A stretch of DNA of 64,000 nucleotides from JAYRSJ01 sp041920215. Its GTDB lineage: Bacteria > Pseudomonadota > Gammaproteobacteria > Burkholderiales > Burkholderiaceae_C. Positions 32,509 to 40,287 of this stretch are shown in pieces. The stretch is taken from NCBI GenBank assembly GCA_041920215.1, contig JAYRSJ010000018.1:1-64000 (forward strand), written 5' to 3'. Position 1 is the stretch's first letter. Every line of letters starts with the position of its first letter. Position numbers and translations under genes: made by a program. The notes under the pieces are model-generated. The model was given only the letters and a program-made list of their open reading frames with translations, did no database searches and was not told the DNA's origin.

Positions 32509-34041
32509 ATGAGCGCCAACGCCTACCCTGCCTCTGCCTCCGCCCCCTTTTTCGCCCCGCTGGCCTTTGACCAGGCCGAGGCAGCCCTGGCCCAGGTGCA
32601 GGCGGTCTATGCCGCCGGCGTCCAGCATCTGCGCCAGGCCCTGCAGCGCTTCGTGGCCGGCGAAGACCTGGGCTCGGTGCGGGCCTGCTATCCCTTTGTG
32701 CGCCTGCGCACCAGCACGGTGGCGCGCCATGTGTCCAGCCAGGCCTATGGCTTCGTGGCCGGCCCCGGCGTTTACGAAACCACGCTGACCCGGCCTGATC
32801 TGTATGCCGACTACTATCTGGAGCAGTTCCGGCTGCTGCTGCGCAACCATGGGGTGAGCCTGGAGGTCGGTACCAGCCACCAGCCGATACCGCTGCACTT
32901 CTCGCTGGCCGAGCACGAGCATGTGGAGGGCCATCTGAGCGCCGAGCGCCGCCTGCTGCTGCGCGACTGCTTCGATCTGCCCGATCTGGCCGCGATGGAC
33001 GACGGCATTGCCAACGGCACGCACGAGCCGCCCCCTGGCGCGCCCCTGCCGCTGGCGCTGTTCACCGCGCCGCGGGTCGATTACTCGCTGCACCGGCTGC
33101 GTCACTACAGCGGCAGCTCGCCCGAGCATTTCCAGAACTTCGTGCTCTTCACCAACTACCAGTTCTATATCGACGAGTTCCAGCGCCTCGGCCGCGAGCT
33201 GATGGCGCGTGCGCCCGACCCGGCCCGGCCCAGCGAGCATGACGACTGCATCGCCTTCGTCGAGCCCGGCAATGTGCTGACGCGCCGGGTGGGCTGCGCG
33301 GCCGAAGCGACGGATGCGCTCGGGGCGGCGCCGCCGCGCCTGCCGCAGATGCCGGCCTACCACCTGCTGCGGCGCGACCGCAGCGGCATCACGCTGATCA
33401 ATATCGGCGTCGGCCCCTCCAACGCCAAGACCATGAGCGACCATGTGGCGGTGCTGCGCCCGCATGCCTGGCTGATGCTGGGCCACTGCGCCGGCCTGCG
33501 CAACAGCCAGGCGCTCGGCGACTATGTGCTGGCCCATGGCTATGTGCGTGAGGACCATGTGCTGGACGAGGAGCTGCCGCTGTGGGTGCCGATACCGCCG
33601 CTGGCCGAGGTGCAGCAGGCCCTGGAGGCGGCCGTGGCCGAGGTGACAGGTCTTGCCGGCCCGGCGCTCAAGCAGATCATGCGCACCGGCACCGTGGCCT
33701 CCACCGACAACCGCAACTGGGAGCTGCTGCCCAACAGCCAGCAGGGCGGCGCCGAGCGCCGTTTCAGCCAGAGCCGCGCGGTGGCCCTGGACATGGAAAG
33801 CGCCACGCTGGCGGCCAACGGCTTCCGCTTCCGCGTGCCCTATGGCACCTTGCTGTGCGTGTCGGACAAGCCGCTGCACGGCGAGATCAAGCTGCCCGGC
33901 ATGGCCGACCAGTTCTACCGCCAGCGCGTCGACCAGCATCTGCGCATAGGGCTGCGTGCGGTCGAGCGCCTGCGCCAGCAATCGCTGGACCGCCTGCACA
34001 GCCGCAAGCTGCGCAGCTTTGCCGAAGTCGCTTTCCAGTAA
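32509..34041 (+). CDS. amn: AMP nucleosidase
   Basis: The 510-residue enzyme cleaves AMP to adenine and ribose 5-phosphate. The N-terminal domain carries DLGSVRACYPFVRL and TLTRPDLYADYYLEQF; the C-terminal phosphorylase-like domain has NIGVGPSNAKTMSDHVAVLRPHAWLMLGHCAGLR and ALDMESATLAANGFRFRVPYGTLLCVSD. Length is close to the family norm (about 480-510). It is divergent from the HD-GYP gene, 173 bp away, and is followed 29 bp later by a diguanylate cyclase gene. Confidence 0.94.
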   Translation: MSANAYPASASAPFFAPLAFDQAEAALAQVQAVYAAGVQHLRQALQRFVAGEDLGSVRACYPFVRLRTSTVARHVSSQAYGFVAGPGVYETTLTRPDLYADYYLEQFRLLLRNHGVSLEVGTSHQPIPLHFSLAEHEHVEGHLSAERRLLLRDCFDLPDLAAMDDGIANGTHEPPPGAPLPLALFTAPRVDYSLHRLRHYSGSSPEHFQNFVLFTNYQFYIDEFQRLGRELMARAPDPARPSEHDDCIAFVEPGNVLTRRVGCAAEATDALGAAPPRLPQMPAYHLLRRDRSGITLINIGVGPSNAKTMSDHVAVLRPHAWLMLGHCAGLRNSQALGDYVLAHGYVREDHVLDEELPLWVPIPPLAEVQQALEAAVAEVTGLAGPALKQIMRTGTVASTDNRNWELLPNSQQGGAERRFSQSRAVALDMESATLAANGFRFRVPYGTLLCVSDKPLHGEIKLPGMADQFYRQRVDQHLRIGLRAVERLRQQSLDRLHSRKLRSFAEVAFQ

Positions 34042-34070
34042 GTGGCGAATGCCGCCACAATCGCCAGGCC

Positions 34071-35255
34071 ATGCAATTCGACATCGCCACCCTGTTCAGC
34101 CTGCTGGTGATCCAGGCCCTGGCCCTGGCGCTGGTGATGCCGGCCCTGATGGGGTGGCGAGACCTGACCCCCGGTGCCCGCGACGCGCAGATCGCCTTCG
34201 GCCTGCAGGGCGCCGGCTGGCTGCTGCTGATGCTGGCGCCGCCGGGCGGCAACCGCTGGCTGGGCGGCCTGGCGATGGCCCTGATCAGCGCCAGCCTCAG
34301 CCTGCTGTGGCTGGCGCTGCAGCACTGGCTGGGGCCGCGCCGCGGCCGCCGCCTGATGCTGGCCCTGCCGGCGCTGGCGGCCCTGCTCTATCTGCTGCTG
34401 TTTGACAGCTATGCCCGCCGCGTGGGCAGCACCAATGCGCTGTTCGCCCTGCAGCTGGGCCTGCTGTGCCTCGCGCTGGCGCTGCCGGTGAAGGCGCACG
34501 ACAAGGCGCTGGAGCCCGAGCAACTGCGCGCCAGCTGGCGCTGGCGCGGCCTGCTGCTGGCCTGCCTGGGTCTGCTGGGCCTGCTGACCGCCGCGCGTGC
34601 CGGCCTGGCCTGGTTCGACACCGCCGCCTATCCCAGCCTGACGGCGGCGCACCCGGTCAACGCGCTAGCGGCGGTGGCCAGCAATGTGGCGGTGCTGCTG
34701 AGCCTGGCGGCCATCATGGCGGCCTGGCGCGGCGAGGCCGAGAACGCCTTCCAGCGCCTGGCCCAGAGCGATCTGCTGACCGGCCTGTGCAACCGCCGCG
34801 CCTTCGTGCAGCGCGCGGTGGACATGCTGTCGATGGCGCGCCGCTACCAGGAGCCGCTGGCGCTGATGATGCTGGACATCGACGGCTTCAAGGCCATCAA
34901 CGAGGAGCATGGCCATGAGGCCGGCGACAAGGCGCTGAAGCTCTTTGCCGCCTGCCTGCGCGAGCAGCAGCGCCTGGGCGATCTGGTGGCCCGCGTGGGC
35001 GGCGAGGAGTTCGTCGTGCTGATGGCCCGGGCCGATGGCCAGGGCCCGGCCGCGATGGACAAGCGCATGCGCGGCGCGCTGGCCGAGCGCGCGCCCCGCG
35101 AGCTGGGCTTTGCGCTGGACTTCAGCGCCGGCTGGGCCCGGCTGCGCCATGGCGACCGCAATGTCGAGGACCTGCAGAAGCGGGCCGAGGCCGCGCTCTA
35201 CGAGGCCAAGAAGGCCGGTCGGGGCCGCCTGCTGGCCGAGCCCGGGCTGGAGTGA
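34071..35255 (+). CDS. Membrane diguanylate cyclase (GGDEF), first of a tandem pair
   Basis: The 394-residue protein has about six membrane helices over residues 5-220 and a GGDEF domain from about 230. The active site is GGEEF with the I-site R-L-G-D five residues upstream, and the metal-binding block is LMMLDIDGFKAINEEHGHEAGD. It should be an active, product-inhibited cyclic di-GMP synthase. The membrane part is not a recognised sensor domain. The next gene starts 6 bp later and has the same architecture, suggesting a local duplication. Confidence 0.92.
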   Translation: MQFDIATLFSLLVIQALALALVMPALMGWRDLTPGARDAQIAFGLQGAGWLLLMLAPPGGNRWLGGLAMALISASLSLLWLALQHWLGPRRGRRLMLALPALAALLYLLLFDSYARRVGSTNALFALQLGLLCLALALPVKAHDKALEPEQLRASWRWRGLLLACLGLLGLLTAARAGLAWFDTAAYPSLTAAHPVNALAAVASNVAVLLSLAAIMAAWRGEAENAFQRLAQSDLLTGLCNRRAFVQRAVDMLSMARRYQEPLALMMLDIDGFKAINEEHGHEAGDKALKLFAACLREQQRLGDLVARVGGEEFVVLMARADGQGPAAMDKRMRGALAERAPRELGFALDFSAGWARLRHGDRNVEDLQKRAEAALYEAKKAGRGRLLAEPGLE

Positions 35256-35261
35256 CGGCCG

Positions 35262-36401
35262 GTGACGCTGGACGTCACCACCCTGCTGGCCGCGGTGCTG
35301 GTCAATGCACTGCTGATGAGCCTGGCCCTGAGCGTTGCGGTGGGCCTGCGCAGCCGCAGCGGGCTGCGCGACTTCAACCTCAGCCTGCTCGCACAGGCCG
35401 CCGGCTGGGCCCTGCTGATCGCGGCCGGCCTCTGGCCCCGCCACGCGATCTGGTCGGCCACGCTGGGTGTCACGCTGCTAAGCCTGTCGATCAGCGCCAT
35501 GCGCATGGCCATTGCCCGCTTCCTGGCGCAGGCGGTGCCGGTCTGGCAGCTGCTGGCGCCGCCGCTGCTGCTGGGGCCGCTGCATGCGCTGGTCTATGGC
35601 CACACGGTGGCCGCGGTGGCGCTAACCAATGCCTTGATCGCCGTGCAGGTGGCGCATTGCGCGGGGCTGCTGTTGCTGGGCTCGCCGCCGATGCGGCGCT
35701 GGCGCTGGCTGGTCGGGCTGTCGGCGCTGGCCAATGCCCTGCTGATGCTGGCGCGGGCGGGCCTGATCGTCTTCGCCACCGAGCGCTATCCGCGCTTCAA
35801 TGATCCGCACTGGCTCAATATCGGCCACCTGCTGCTGCTCAATGCCAGCCTGGTGCTCGGCACGATAGGTTTCTTGCTGGCCCACCGCGACGAGGCCGAG
35901 CAGGCGCTCAAGCGCCTGGCCTCCACCGACAGCCTGACCGGCCTGCACAACCGGCGTGTCTGGCTGGAGCGGAGCGAGCGCAGCCGCCAGAGCGCCGATC
36001 CGGCGCGGCCCGATATGCTGATGCTGTTCGACCTCGATCACTTCAAGCAGATCAACGACCAGCGCGGCCATCCGGTCGGCGATCAGGTGCTGGCCCTGGT
36101 GGGCGAGGTGCTGCGCGACAGCATCCGCGAGGGCGATGTGGCGGGTCGCTACGGCGGCGAGGAGTTCTGCCTGCTGCTGCGCCGCTGCGGCGAGCCCCAG
36201 TTCCGGGCCTTCGACGAACGGCTGCACCAGCTGTTGGCCCAGCGCAGCGCGGCCGAGCTCGGCTTCGCGGTGCAGTTCAGCGCCGGCGCGGTCGCATTGC
36301 CGCCCGGGCTGAGCCTGGCGGACGCGATGGCCCGGGCCGATCAGGCCCTGTACCGGGCCAAGTCGCAGGGGCGCGACCGCACCTGCCTGCTGCCGGGCTG
36401 A
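35262..36401 (+). CDS. Membrane diguanylate cyclase (GGDEF), second of a tandem pair
   Basis: The 379-residue protein repeats the layout of its upstream neighbour: six or so membrane helices (about 5-215), then GGDEF with GGEEF, the I-site R-E-G-D and LMLFDLDHFKQINDQRGHPVGD. The GTG at 35262 is 6 bp past the upstream stop and is probably translationally coupled to it. The sensor halves differ in sequence more than the catalytic halves. A sigma-54 promoter for the next operon begins 4 bp after its stop. Confidence 0.92.
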   Translation: MTLDVTTLLAAVLVNALLMSLALSVAVGLRSRSGLRDFNLSLLAQAAGWALLIAAGLWPRHAIWSATLGVTLLSLSISAMRMAIARFLAQAVPVWQLLAPPLLLGPLHALVYGHTVAAVALTNALIAVQVAHCAGLLLLGSPPMRRWRWLVGLSALANALLMLARAGLIVFATERYPRFNDPHWLNIGHLLLLNASLVLGTIGFLLAHRDEAEQALKRLASTDSLTGLHNRRVWLERSERSRQSADPARPDMLMLFDLDHFKQINDQRGHPVGDQVLALVGEVLRDSIREGDVAGRYGGEEFCLLLRRCGEPQFRAFDERLHQLLAQRSAAELGFAVQFSAGAVALPPGLSLADAMARADQALYRAKSQGRDRTCLLPG

Positions 36402-36405
36402 TGGC

Positions 36406-36421
36406 TGGCACGCGTTTTGCC
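36406..36421 (+). promoter_or_regulatory. Sigma-54 promoter of the GNAT-nasT operon
   Basis: TGGCACGCGTTTTGCC matches the -24/-12 consensus TGGCACG-N4-TTGC. The GG (36407-36408) and GC (36419-36420) are exactly 10 bp apart, so transcription should start near 36432. The same TGGCACG heptamer heads two further nitrate-regulon promoters in this window. No terminator follows before the GNAT gene, so this leader is probably not attenuated. Confidence 0.85.
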
Positions 36422-36499
36422 TAGGGTTAACCAGGCCCTGCCCAGCCCTACCCGGGGTGGCGCAGGTTTCCCGCAAGACCCGCGTGAAAGCCCGCAGCC

Positions 36500-37219
36500 A
36501 TGTTCTTCCGTAGCAGCAACAAGCACAGCAGCCACTCACCGTCCTCCGCGAAAGCCGCGCCGCCTACCGAGGCCGCCGGCTTCCAGCCCCAGCTCTACCA
36601 GCGCCATGCCTTCACCGGCCCGGCCGCGCCCAGCCCGCTGGGCCTGGTGAGCAGCCAGGCGCCGCAGGCCGCGCCCGCGGTGAAGGTGCAAAGCCTCTGC
36701 TCGCGCGATCTGCAGTGGCTGCCGGCGCTGTGCGAGCTGCTCACCGATACCGTGCACCACGGCGCCAGCCTGGGCTTTCTGGCACCGATGTCGCGCTATG
36801 CGGCGCTGGACTACTGGCATGGCGTGTTCGCCAAGCTGGGTCAGCACCACAGCCTGTGGATCGCGCATGACGAGGGCGCGACCGAGGGCCGGCCGGGGCA
36901 GCTGCAGGGCGTGGCCCAGCTCTCGCTATGCCCGCTGCTGAATGCCCGCCACCGCGGCGAGCTGCAGGGCCTGATGGTGCACAGCCGCGCGCGCGGCCGC
37001 GGCATCGCCAGCCAGCTGATGAGCCGCATCGAATGCGCGGCACTGAGTCAGGGCCGCCATCTGCTGGTGCTGGACACGCCGGCCGGGTCGCAGGCCGAGG
37101 CCGTCTATGCCCATCTGGGTTGGCAGCGGGTTGGCGAGATCCCCGAGTACGACAGCTGCGCCGAGGGCCGGCTGCACAGCACGGCGCGCTACTACAAGCG
37201 CCTGCGCATGCCGGACTGA
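36500..37219 (+). CDS. GNAT-family N-acetyltransferase
   Basis: The 239-residue protein has a Ser/Pro/Ala-rich N-terminal tail of about 60 residues and then a GNAT fold. The acetyl-CoA loop is VHSRARGRGIASQLMSRIE, with LLVLDTPAGSQAEAVYAHLGWQRVGEIPEY for the late strands. Substrate unknown. It lies 11 bp upstream of nasT and behind a sigma-54 promoter, so it is expected to be made under nitrogen limitation. A regulatory acetylation or detoxifying role is inference. Confidence 0.87.
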   Translation: MFFRSSNKHSSHSPSSAKAAPPTEAAGFQPQLYQRHAFTGPAAPSPLGLVSSQAPQAAPAVKVQSLCSRDLQWLPALCELLTDTVHHGASLGFLAPMSRYAALDYWHGVFAKLGQHHSLWIAHDEGATEGRPGQLQGVAQLSLCPLLNARHRGELQGLMVHSRARGRGIASQLMSRIECAALSQGRHLLVLDTPAGSQAEAVYAHLGWQRVGEIPEYDSCAEGRLHSTARYYKRLRMPD

Positions 37220-37230
37220 AGCCCGCCGCC

Positions 37231-37839
37231 ATGAGCGCCGCCGCTGCCCCCACGCCCGGATTGCGGGTGCTGCTGATCGACGATGGCGCGCACAGCGTCG
37301 AGCTGATCCGCGCCGAGCTGGTGCGCCTGGGCTGCGAGGTGCTGGGCGTGGTCGAGCAGGCCACGCTGATCCATGAGCTGGTGCTGAGCCTGCAGCCCGA
37401 TGTGGTGATCGTGGACAGCGAATCGCCCACCCGCGACACCATGGAGATGTTGGCCACCGTCTCGGCCAAGGCGCCGCGGCCGGTGGTGGTGTTCGCCGAG
37501 GATGCCAGCGACGATCCTATGCGCCGGGCGCTGAAGGCCGGGGTCAGCGCCTATGTGGTGGACGGGCTGAGGCCCGAGCGCCTGGCGCCGGTGCTGCAGG
37601 TGGCGATCGCCCGTTTCGAGCAAGACCTGGCCCTGCGCCAGGAGCTGGGCCGGGCCCAGGCGCGTCTGAGTGAGCGCAAGGCCATCGAGCGCGCCAAGGG
37701 CATCCTGATGAGCGAGCTGGGCCTGGACGAGGACGCGGCCTACCAGCGCCTGCGCCGCCTCGCGATGGACCGCGGCCAGCCGCTGGCCGAGGTGGCCGAA
37801 CGCATCATCGAGGCGCAGTTCCTGCTGCGCAAAAGCTAG
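37231..37839 (+). CDS. nasT: ANTAR response regulator NasT
   Basis: The 202-residue protein has a receiver-like domain (about 11-125; VLLIDDGAHSVELIRAEL, D62 in VVIVDSESP) and a C-terminal ANTAR RNA-binding domain (about 142-200; LSERKAIERAKGILMSELGLDEDAAYQRLRRLAMDRGQPLAEVAERII). NasT proteins bind paired hexaloop hairpins in nitrate-operon leaders and prevent termination. The receiver lacks the usual conserved lysine, as in many NasT proteins. The partner sensor NasS is not encoded next to it. It is under a sigma-54 promoter shared with the GNAT gene. Confidence 0.93.
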   Translation: MSAAAAPTPGLRVLLIDDGAHSVELIRAELVRLGCEVLGVVEQATLIHELVLSLQPDVVIVDSESPTRDTMEMLATVSAKAPRPVVVFAEDASDDPMRRALKAGVSAYVVDGLRPERLAPVLQVAIARFEQDLALRQELGRAQARLSERKAIERAKGILMSELGLDEDAAYQRLRRLAMDRGQPLAEVAERIIEAQFLLRKS

Positions 37840-37956
37840 GCGAGGCCTGAGCCAAGGCCGCGCAGGGTGCACCGATTTGGCCCGCCCGATCGCGGCTGCT
37901 GCCTGCCGGCGGTGCATGCGCCGGCGGAGACCGTGGCCCAGGCCGGCGATTCAGGC

Positions 37957-37972
37957 TGGCACGCTTTGTGCA
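37957..37972 (+). promoter_or_regulatory. Sigma-54 promoter of nrtABC
   Basis: TGGCACGCTTTGTGCA has the GG and GC elements exactly 10 bp apart, differing from TGGCACG-N4-TTGC only at the first T of the -12 box. The predicted start is near 37983. This places the first base of hairpin P1 at +2. A possible NtrC half site (TGCACC, about 37868) lies upstream. Confidence 0.88.
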
Positions 37973-37983
37973 AAGTTTTGATC

Positions 37984-38088
37984 GAGTCCCGCAACGGCGT
38001 GGGGCTCAGCTCGCAAGGTTTCAGGACAAAGGCGTCCGATCCCGCTGCAGGCCCGCAGGGCCCGCAGCGCTGATCGCGACGCCTTTTT
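37984..38088 (+). promoter_or_regulatory. ANTAR-type antitermination leader of nrtA
   Basis: Hairpin P1 (37984-38007) has a 9-bp stem and the hexaloop AACGGC. Hairpin P2 (38024-38037) has a GGAC/GTCC stem and the hexaloop AAAGGC. Both loops have A at position 1 and G at position 4, the established ANTAR recognition rule. P2 overlaps the left arm of the terminator at 38028, so P2 and the terminator exclude each other. The linker is about 16 nt, somewhat long. Binding of NasT or the nearby ANTAR protein should allow readthrough into nrtABC. Confidence 0.85.
38028..38088 (+). terminator. Regulated terminator in the nrtA leader
   Basis: AAAGGCGTC (38028-38036) pairs with GACGCCTTT (38078-38086), with further inner pairing (GATC with GATC and GCTGC with GCAGC), followed by a T5 tract and a second T run. 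It lies 27 bp before the nrtA ATG and overlaps the P2 antiterminator hairpin. Confidence 0.88.
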
Positions 38089-38114
38089 GTTTTTGTTTCT
38101 TCCCGGAGGGTTTC

Positions 38115-39371
38115 ATGCATCAACAGCAGGACGTGAAGGTCAAGGAGGGTCTGATGAGCGAGGACAGGCGCAAGCTTCTGGTCGGCGGCGCGGCGGCCGC
38201 GGTGTCGGGTCTTGCCCCCGGCGCCTGGGCGGCCGGCTCCGACAAGCCCGAGAAGGAGGAGGTGCGCATCGGCTTCATCCCGCTGACCGATTGCGCCTCC
38301 ATCGTGATGGCCTCGGTGCTGGGCTTCGACAGGAAGTACGGTGTTCGGATCATCCCGACCAAGGAAGCCTCCTGGGCCGGCGTGCGCGACAAGCTGGTCA
38401 ACGGCGAGCTGGACATGGCGCATGTGCTCTACGGCCTGATCTACGGCGTGCATCTGGGTGTCAGCGGCCCGAAGAAGGACATGGCCGTGCTGATGACGCT
38501 GAACAACAACGGCCAGGCGATCACCTTGTCGAAGAAGCTGGCCGACAAGGGCGCGGTCGACGGCGCCAGCCTGGCCGCGCTGATGGGCAAGGAAAAGCGC
38601 GAGTACACCTTCGCCCAGACCTTCCCGACCGGCACCCACGCGATGTGGCTCTACTACTGGCTGGCCAGCGTCGGCGTCAATCCGATGAAGGACGCCAAGG
38701 TCATCACCGTGCCGCCGCCGCAGATGGTGGCGAATATGCGGGTCGGCAATATGGACGGCTTCTGCGTCGGCGAGCCCTGGAACCACCGCGCCATCGTCGA
38801 CAACATCGGCATCACCGCGGTCACCACCCAGGACGTCTGGAAGGACCATCCCGAGAAGGTGCTGGGCAGCACGGGCGACTTCGTCAAGAAGTACCCCAAT
38901 ACCGCGCGCGCCGTCATCATGGCCGTGCTGGAGGCCGGGCGCTGGATAGACGCCAGCCTCAGCAACAAGCTGAAGATGGCCGAGACGATCGCCGAGAAGA
39001 GCTATGTCAACACCGGCGTCGACGCGATCAACCAGCGCATCCTGGGCCGCTACCAAAACGGCCTGGGCAAGACCTGGGACGACCCCAACCACATGAAGTT
39101 TTTCGCCGACGGCGCGGTGAACTTCCCCTACCTCTCCGACGGCATGTGGTTCCTGACCCAGCACAAGCGCTGGGGCCTGCTCAAGGAGCACCCGGACTAT
39201 CTGGGCGTGGCCAAGCAGATCAACCAGGTGGAGCTCTACAAGCAGGCCGCTGGGGCGCTGAAGATCAATGTGCCCAAAGACGCTATGCGCAGCAGCAAGT
39301 TCATCGATGGCGTGGTCTGGGACGGCAAGGATCCGGCCAGGTACGCCGACGCCTTCAAGGTCAAGGCCTGA
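38115..39371 (+). CDS. nrtA: Nitrate ABC transporter substrate-binding protein
   Basis: This 418-residue NrtA/CmpA-type protein has a Tat-like signal (EDRRKLLVGGAAAAVSGLAPGAWAAG). The core shows IGFIPLTDCASIVMASVLGFDRKYG, HVLYGLIYGVHLG, TFPTGTHAMWLYYWLA and MDGFCVGEPWN, all typical of nitrate-binding proteins. It delivers nitrate to NrtB. Two starts compete: 38115 (GGAGG nearby) and 38154 (AAGGAGGG nearby), the latter beginning MSEDRRKLL. I give the upstream one; the downstream one puts the Arg pair at the usual place in a Tat signal and is at least as likely. Confidence 0.94.
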   Translation: MHQQQDVKVKEGLMSEDRRKLLVGGAAAAVSGLAPGAWAAGSDKPEKEEVRIGFIPLTDCASIVMASVLGFDRKYGVRIIPTKEASWAGVRDKLVNGELDMAHVLYGLIYGVHLGVSGPKKDMAVLMTLNNNGQAITLSKKLADKGAVDGASLAALMGKEKREYTFAQTFPTGTHAMWLYYWLASVGVNPMKDAKVITVPPPQMVANMRVGNMDGFCVGEPWNHRAIVDNIGITAVTTQDVWKDHPEKVLGSTGDFVKKYPNTARAVIMAVLEAGRWIDASLSNKLKMAETIAEKSYVNTGVDAINQRILGRYQNGLGKTWDDPNHMKFFADGAVNFPYLSDGMWFLTQHKRWGLLKEHPDYLGVAKQINQVELYKQAAGALKINVPKDAMRSSKFIDGVVWDGKDPARYADAFKVKA

Positions 39372-39392
39372 GTGCCGCAGCAGGAGCCCAGC

Positions 39393-40283
39393 ATGGTCAG
39401 TGCAGTTTTTCATTCTCCCCGTGAGGCGCTGGACGCCGCCAAGGAAGCCGTCGCGCCGGTAACGGTCAAAGTACCGGCCCCGGCGGCGCGGCCACCAGAG
39501 GCGTCGCGCATCGACTGGCGCGGCGTCTGGCTGAGCGTGCTGCCGCCGGTGATCGGCATGGCGCTGCTGATCGGCATCTGGGCGCTGCTGACGCAAAACG
39601 GCGGTAGCTTCCCGACGCCGCTGCAGACTTGGGAGGCGGCGGTCAAGCTGTTCGCCGACCCCTTCTACAGCAAGGGGCCGAACGATCAGGGCATCGGCTG
39701 GAACATCCTCTACTCGCTGCAGCGGGTCGGTCTGGGCTTCGGTCTGGCGGCCCTGGTGGGCATACCGCTGGGCTTCATCATCGGCCGCTTCGAATTTGCC
39801 AGCCGCATGGTCTCGCCGCTGATCAGTCTGCTCAAGCCGGTCTCGCCGCTGGCCTGGTTGCCGATCGGCCTCTTGGTATTCAAGAGCGCCGACCCGGCGG
39901 CGATCTGGACCATCTTCATCTGCTCGATCTGGCCGATGGTGGTCAATACCGCCGTGGGCGTGCAGCGGGTGCCCGAGGATTATCTGAACGTCGCGCGGGT
40001 GCTCAAGCTCAGCGAGTGGAAGATCATCAGCAAGATCCTCTTCCCCGCCGTGCTGCCCTACCTGCTCACCGGCGTGCGCCTCTCGGTCGGCACGGCCTGG
40101 CTGGTGATCGTCGCGGCCGAGATGCTGACCGGCGGTGTCGGCATCGGCTTCTGGGTCTGGGACGAATGGAACAACCTCAATGTGCAGCACATCATCGTCG
40201 CGATCTTCGTGATCGGCATCGTCGGCCTGGCCCTGGAATGGCTGCTGATGGCGGTGGCCAAGCGCTTCTCCTACGAGGATTGA
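39393..40283 (+). CDS. nrtB: Nitrate ABC transporter permease
   Basis: The 296-residue membrane protein has a 40-residue cytoplasmic N-terminus and about six membrane helices. The permease motif EWKIISKILFPAVLPYLLTG follows the EAA loop pattern, with NIGFWVWDEWN-like WVWDEWNNLN near the end. The ATG at 39393 follows AGGAG by 6 nt; a GTG 21 nt upstream is less likely. It lies 21 bp after nrtA and forms the nitrate importer with NrtA and the ATPase. Confidence 0.94.
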   Translation: MVSAVFHSPREALDAAKEAVAPVTVKVPAPAARPPEASRIDWRGVWLSVLPPVIGMALLIGIWALLTQNGGSFPTPLQTWEAAVKLFADPFYSKGPNDQGIGWNILYSLQRVGLGFGLAALVGIPLGFIIGRFEFASRMVSPLISLLKPVSPLAWLPIGLLVFKSADPAAIWTIFICSIWPMVVNTAVGVQRVPEDYLNVARVLKLSEWKIISKILFPAVLPYLLTGVRLSVGTAWLVIVAAEMLTGGVGIGFWVWDEWNNLNVQHIIVAIFVIGIVGLALEWLLMAVAKRFSYED

Positions 40284-40287
40284 GATC

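Noticed and set aside
36432..36499. A third ANTAR leader ahead of the GNAT gene
   Set aside because: No A1/G4 hexaloop on a convincing stem and no U-tract terminator were found in this 68-bp leader.
37868..37884. A possible NtrC enhancer site (TGCACC, four bases, TGG) upstream of the nrtA promoter
   Set aside because: Only one half matches well; the second half departs from the consensus, so it is not listed as a feature.
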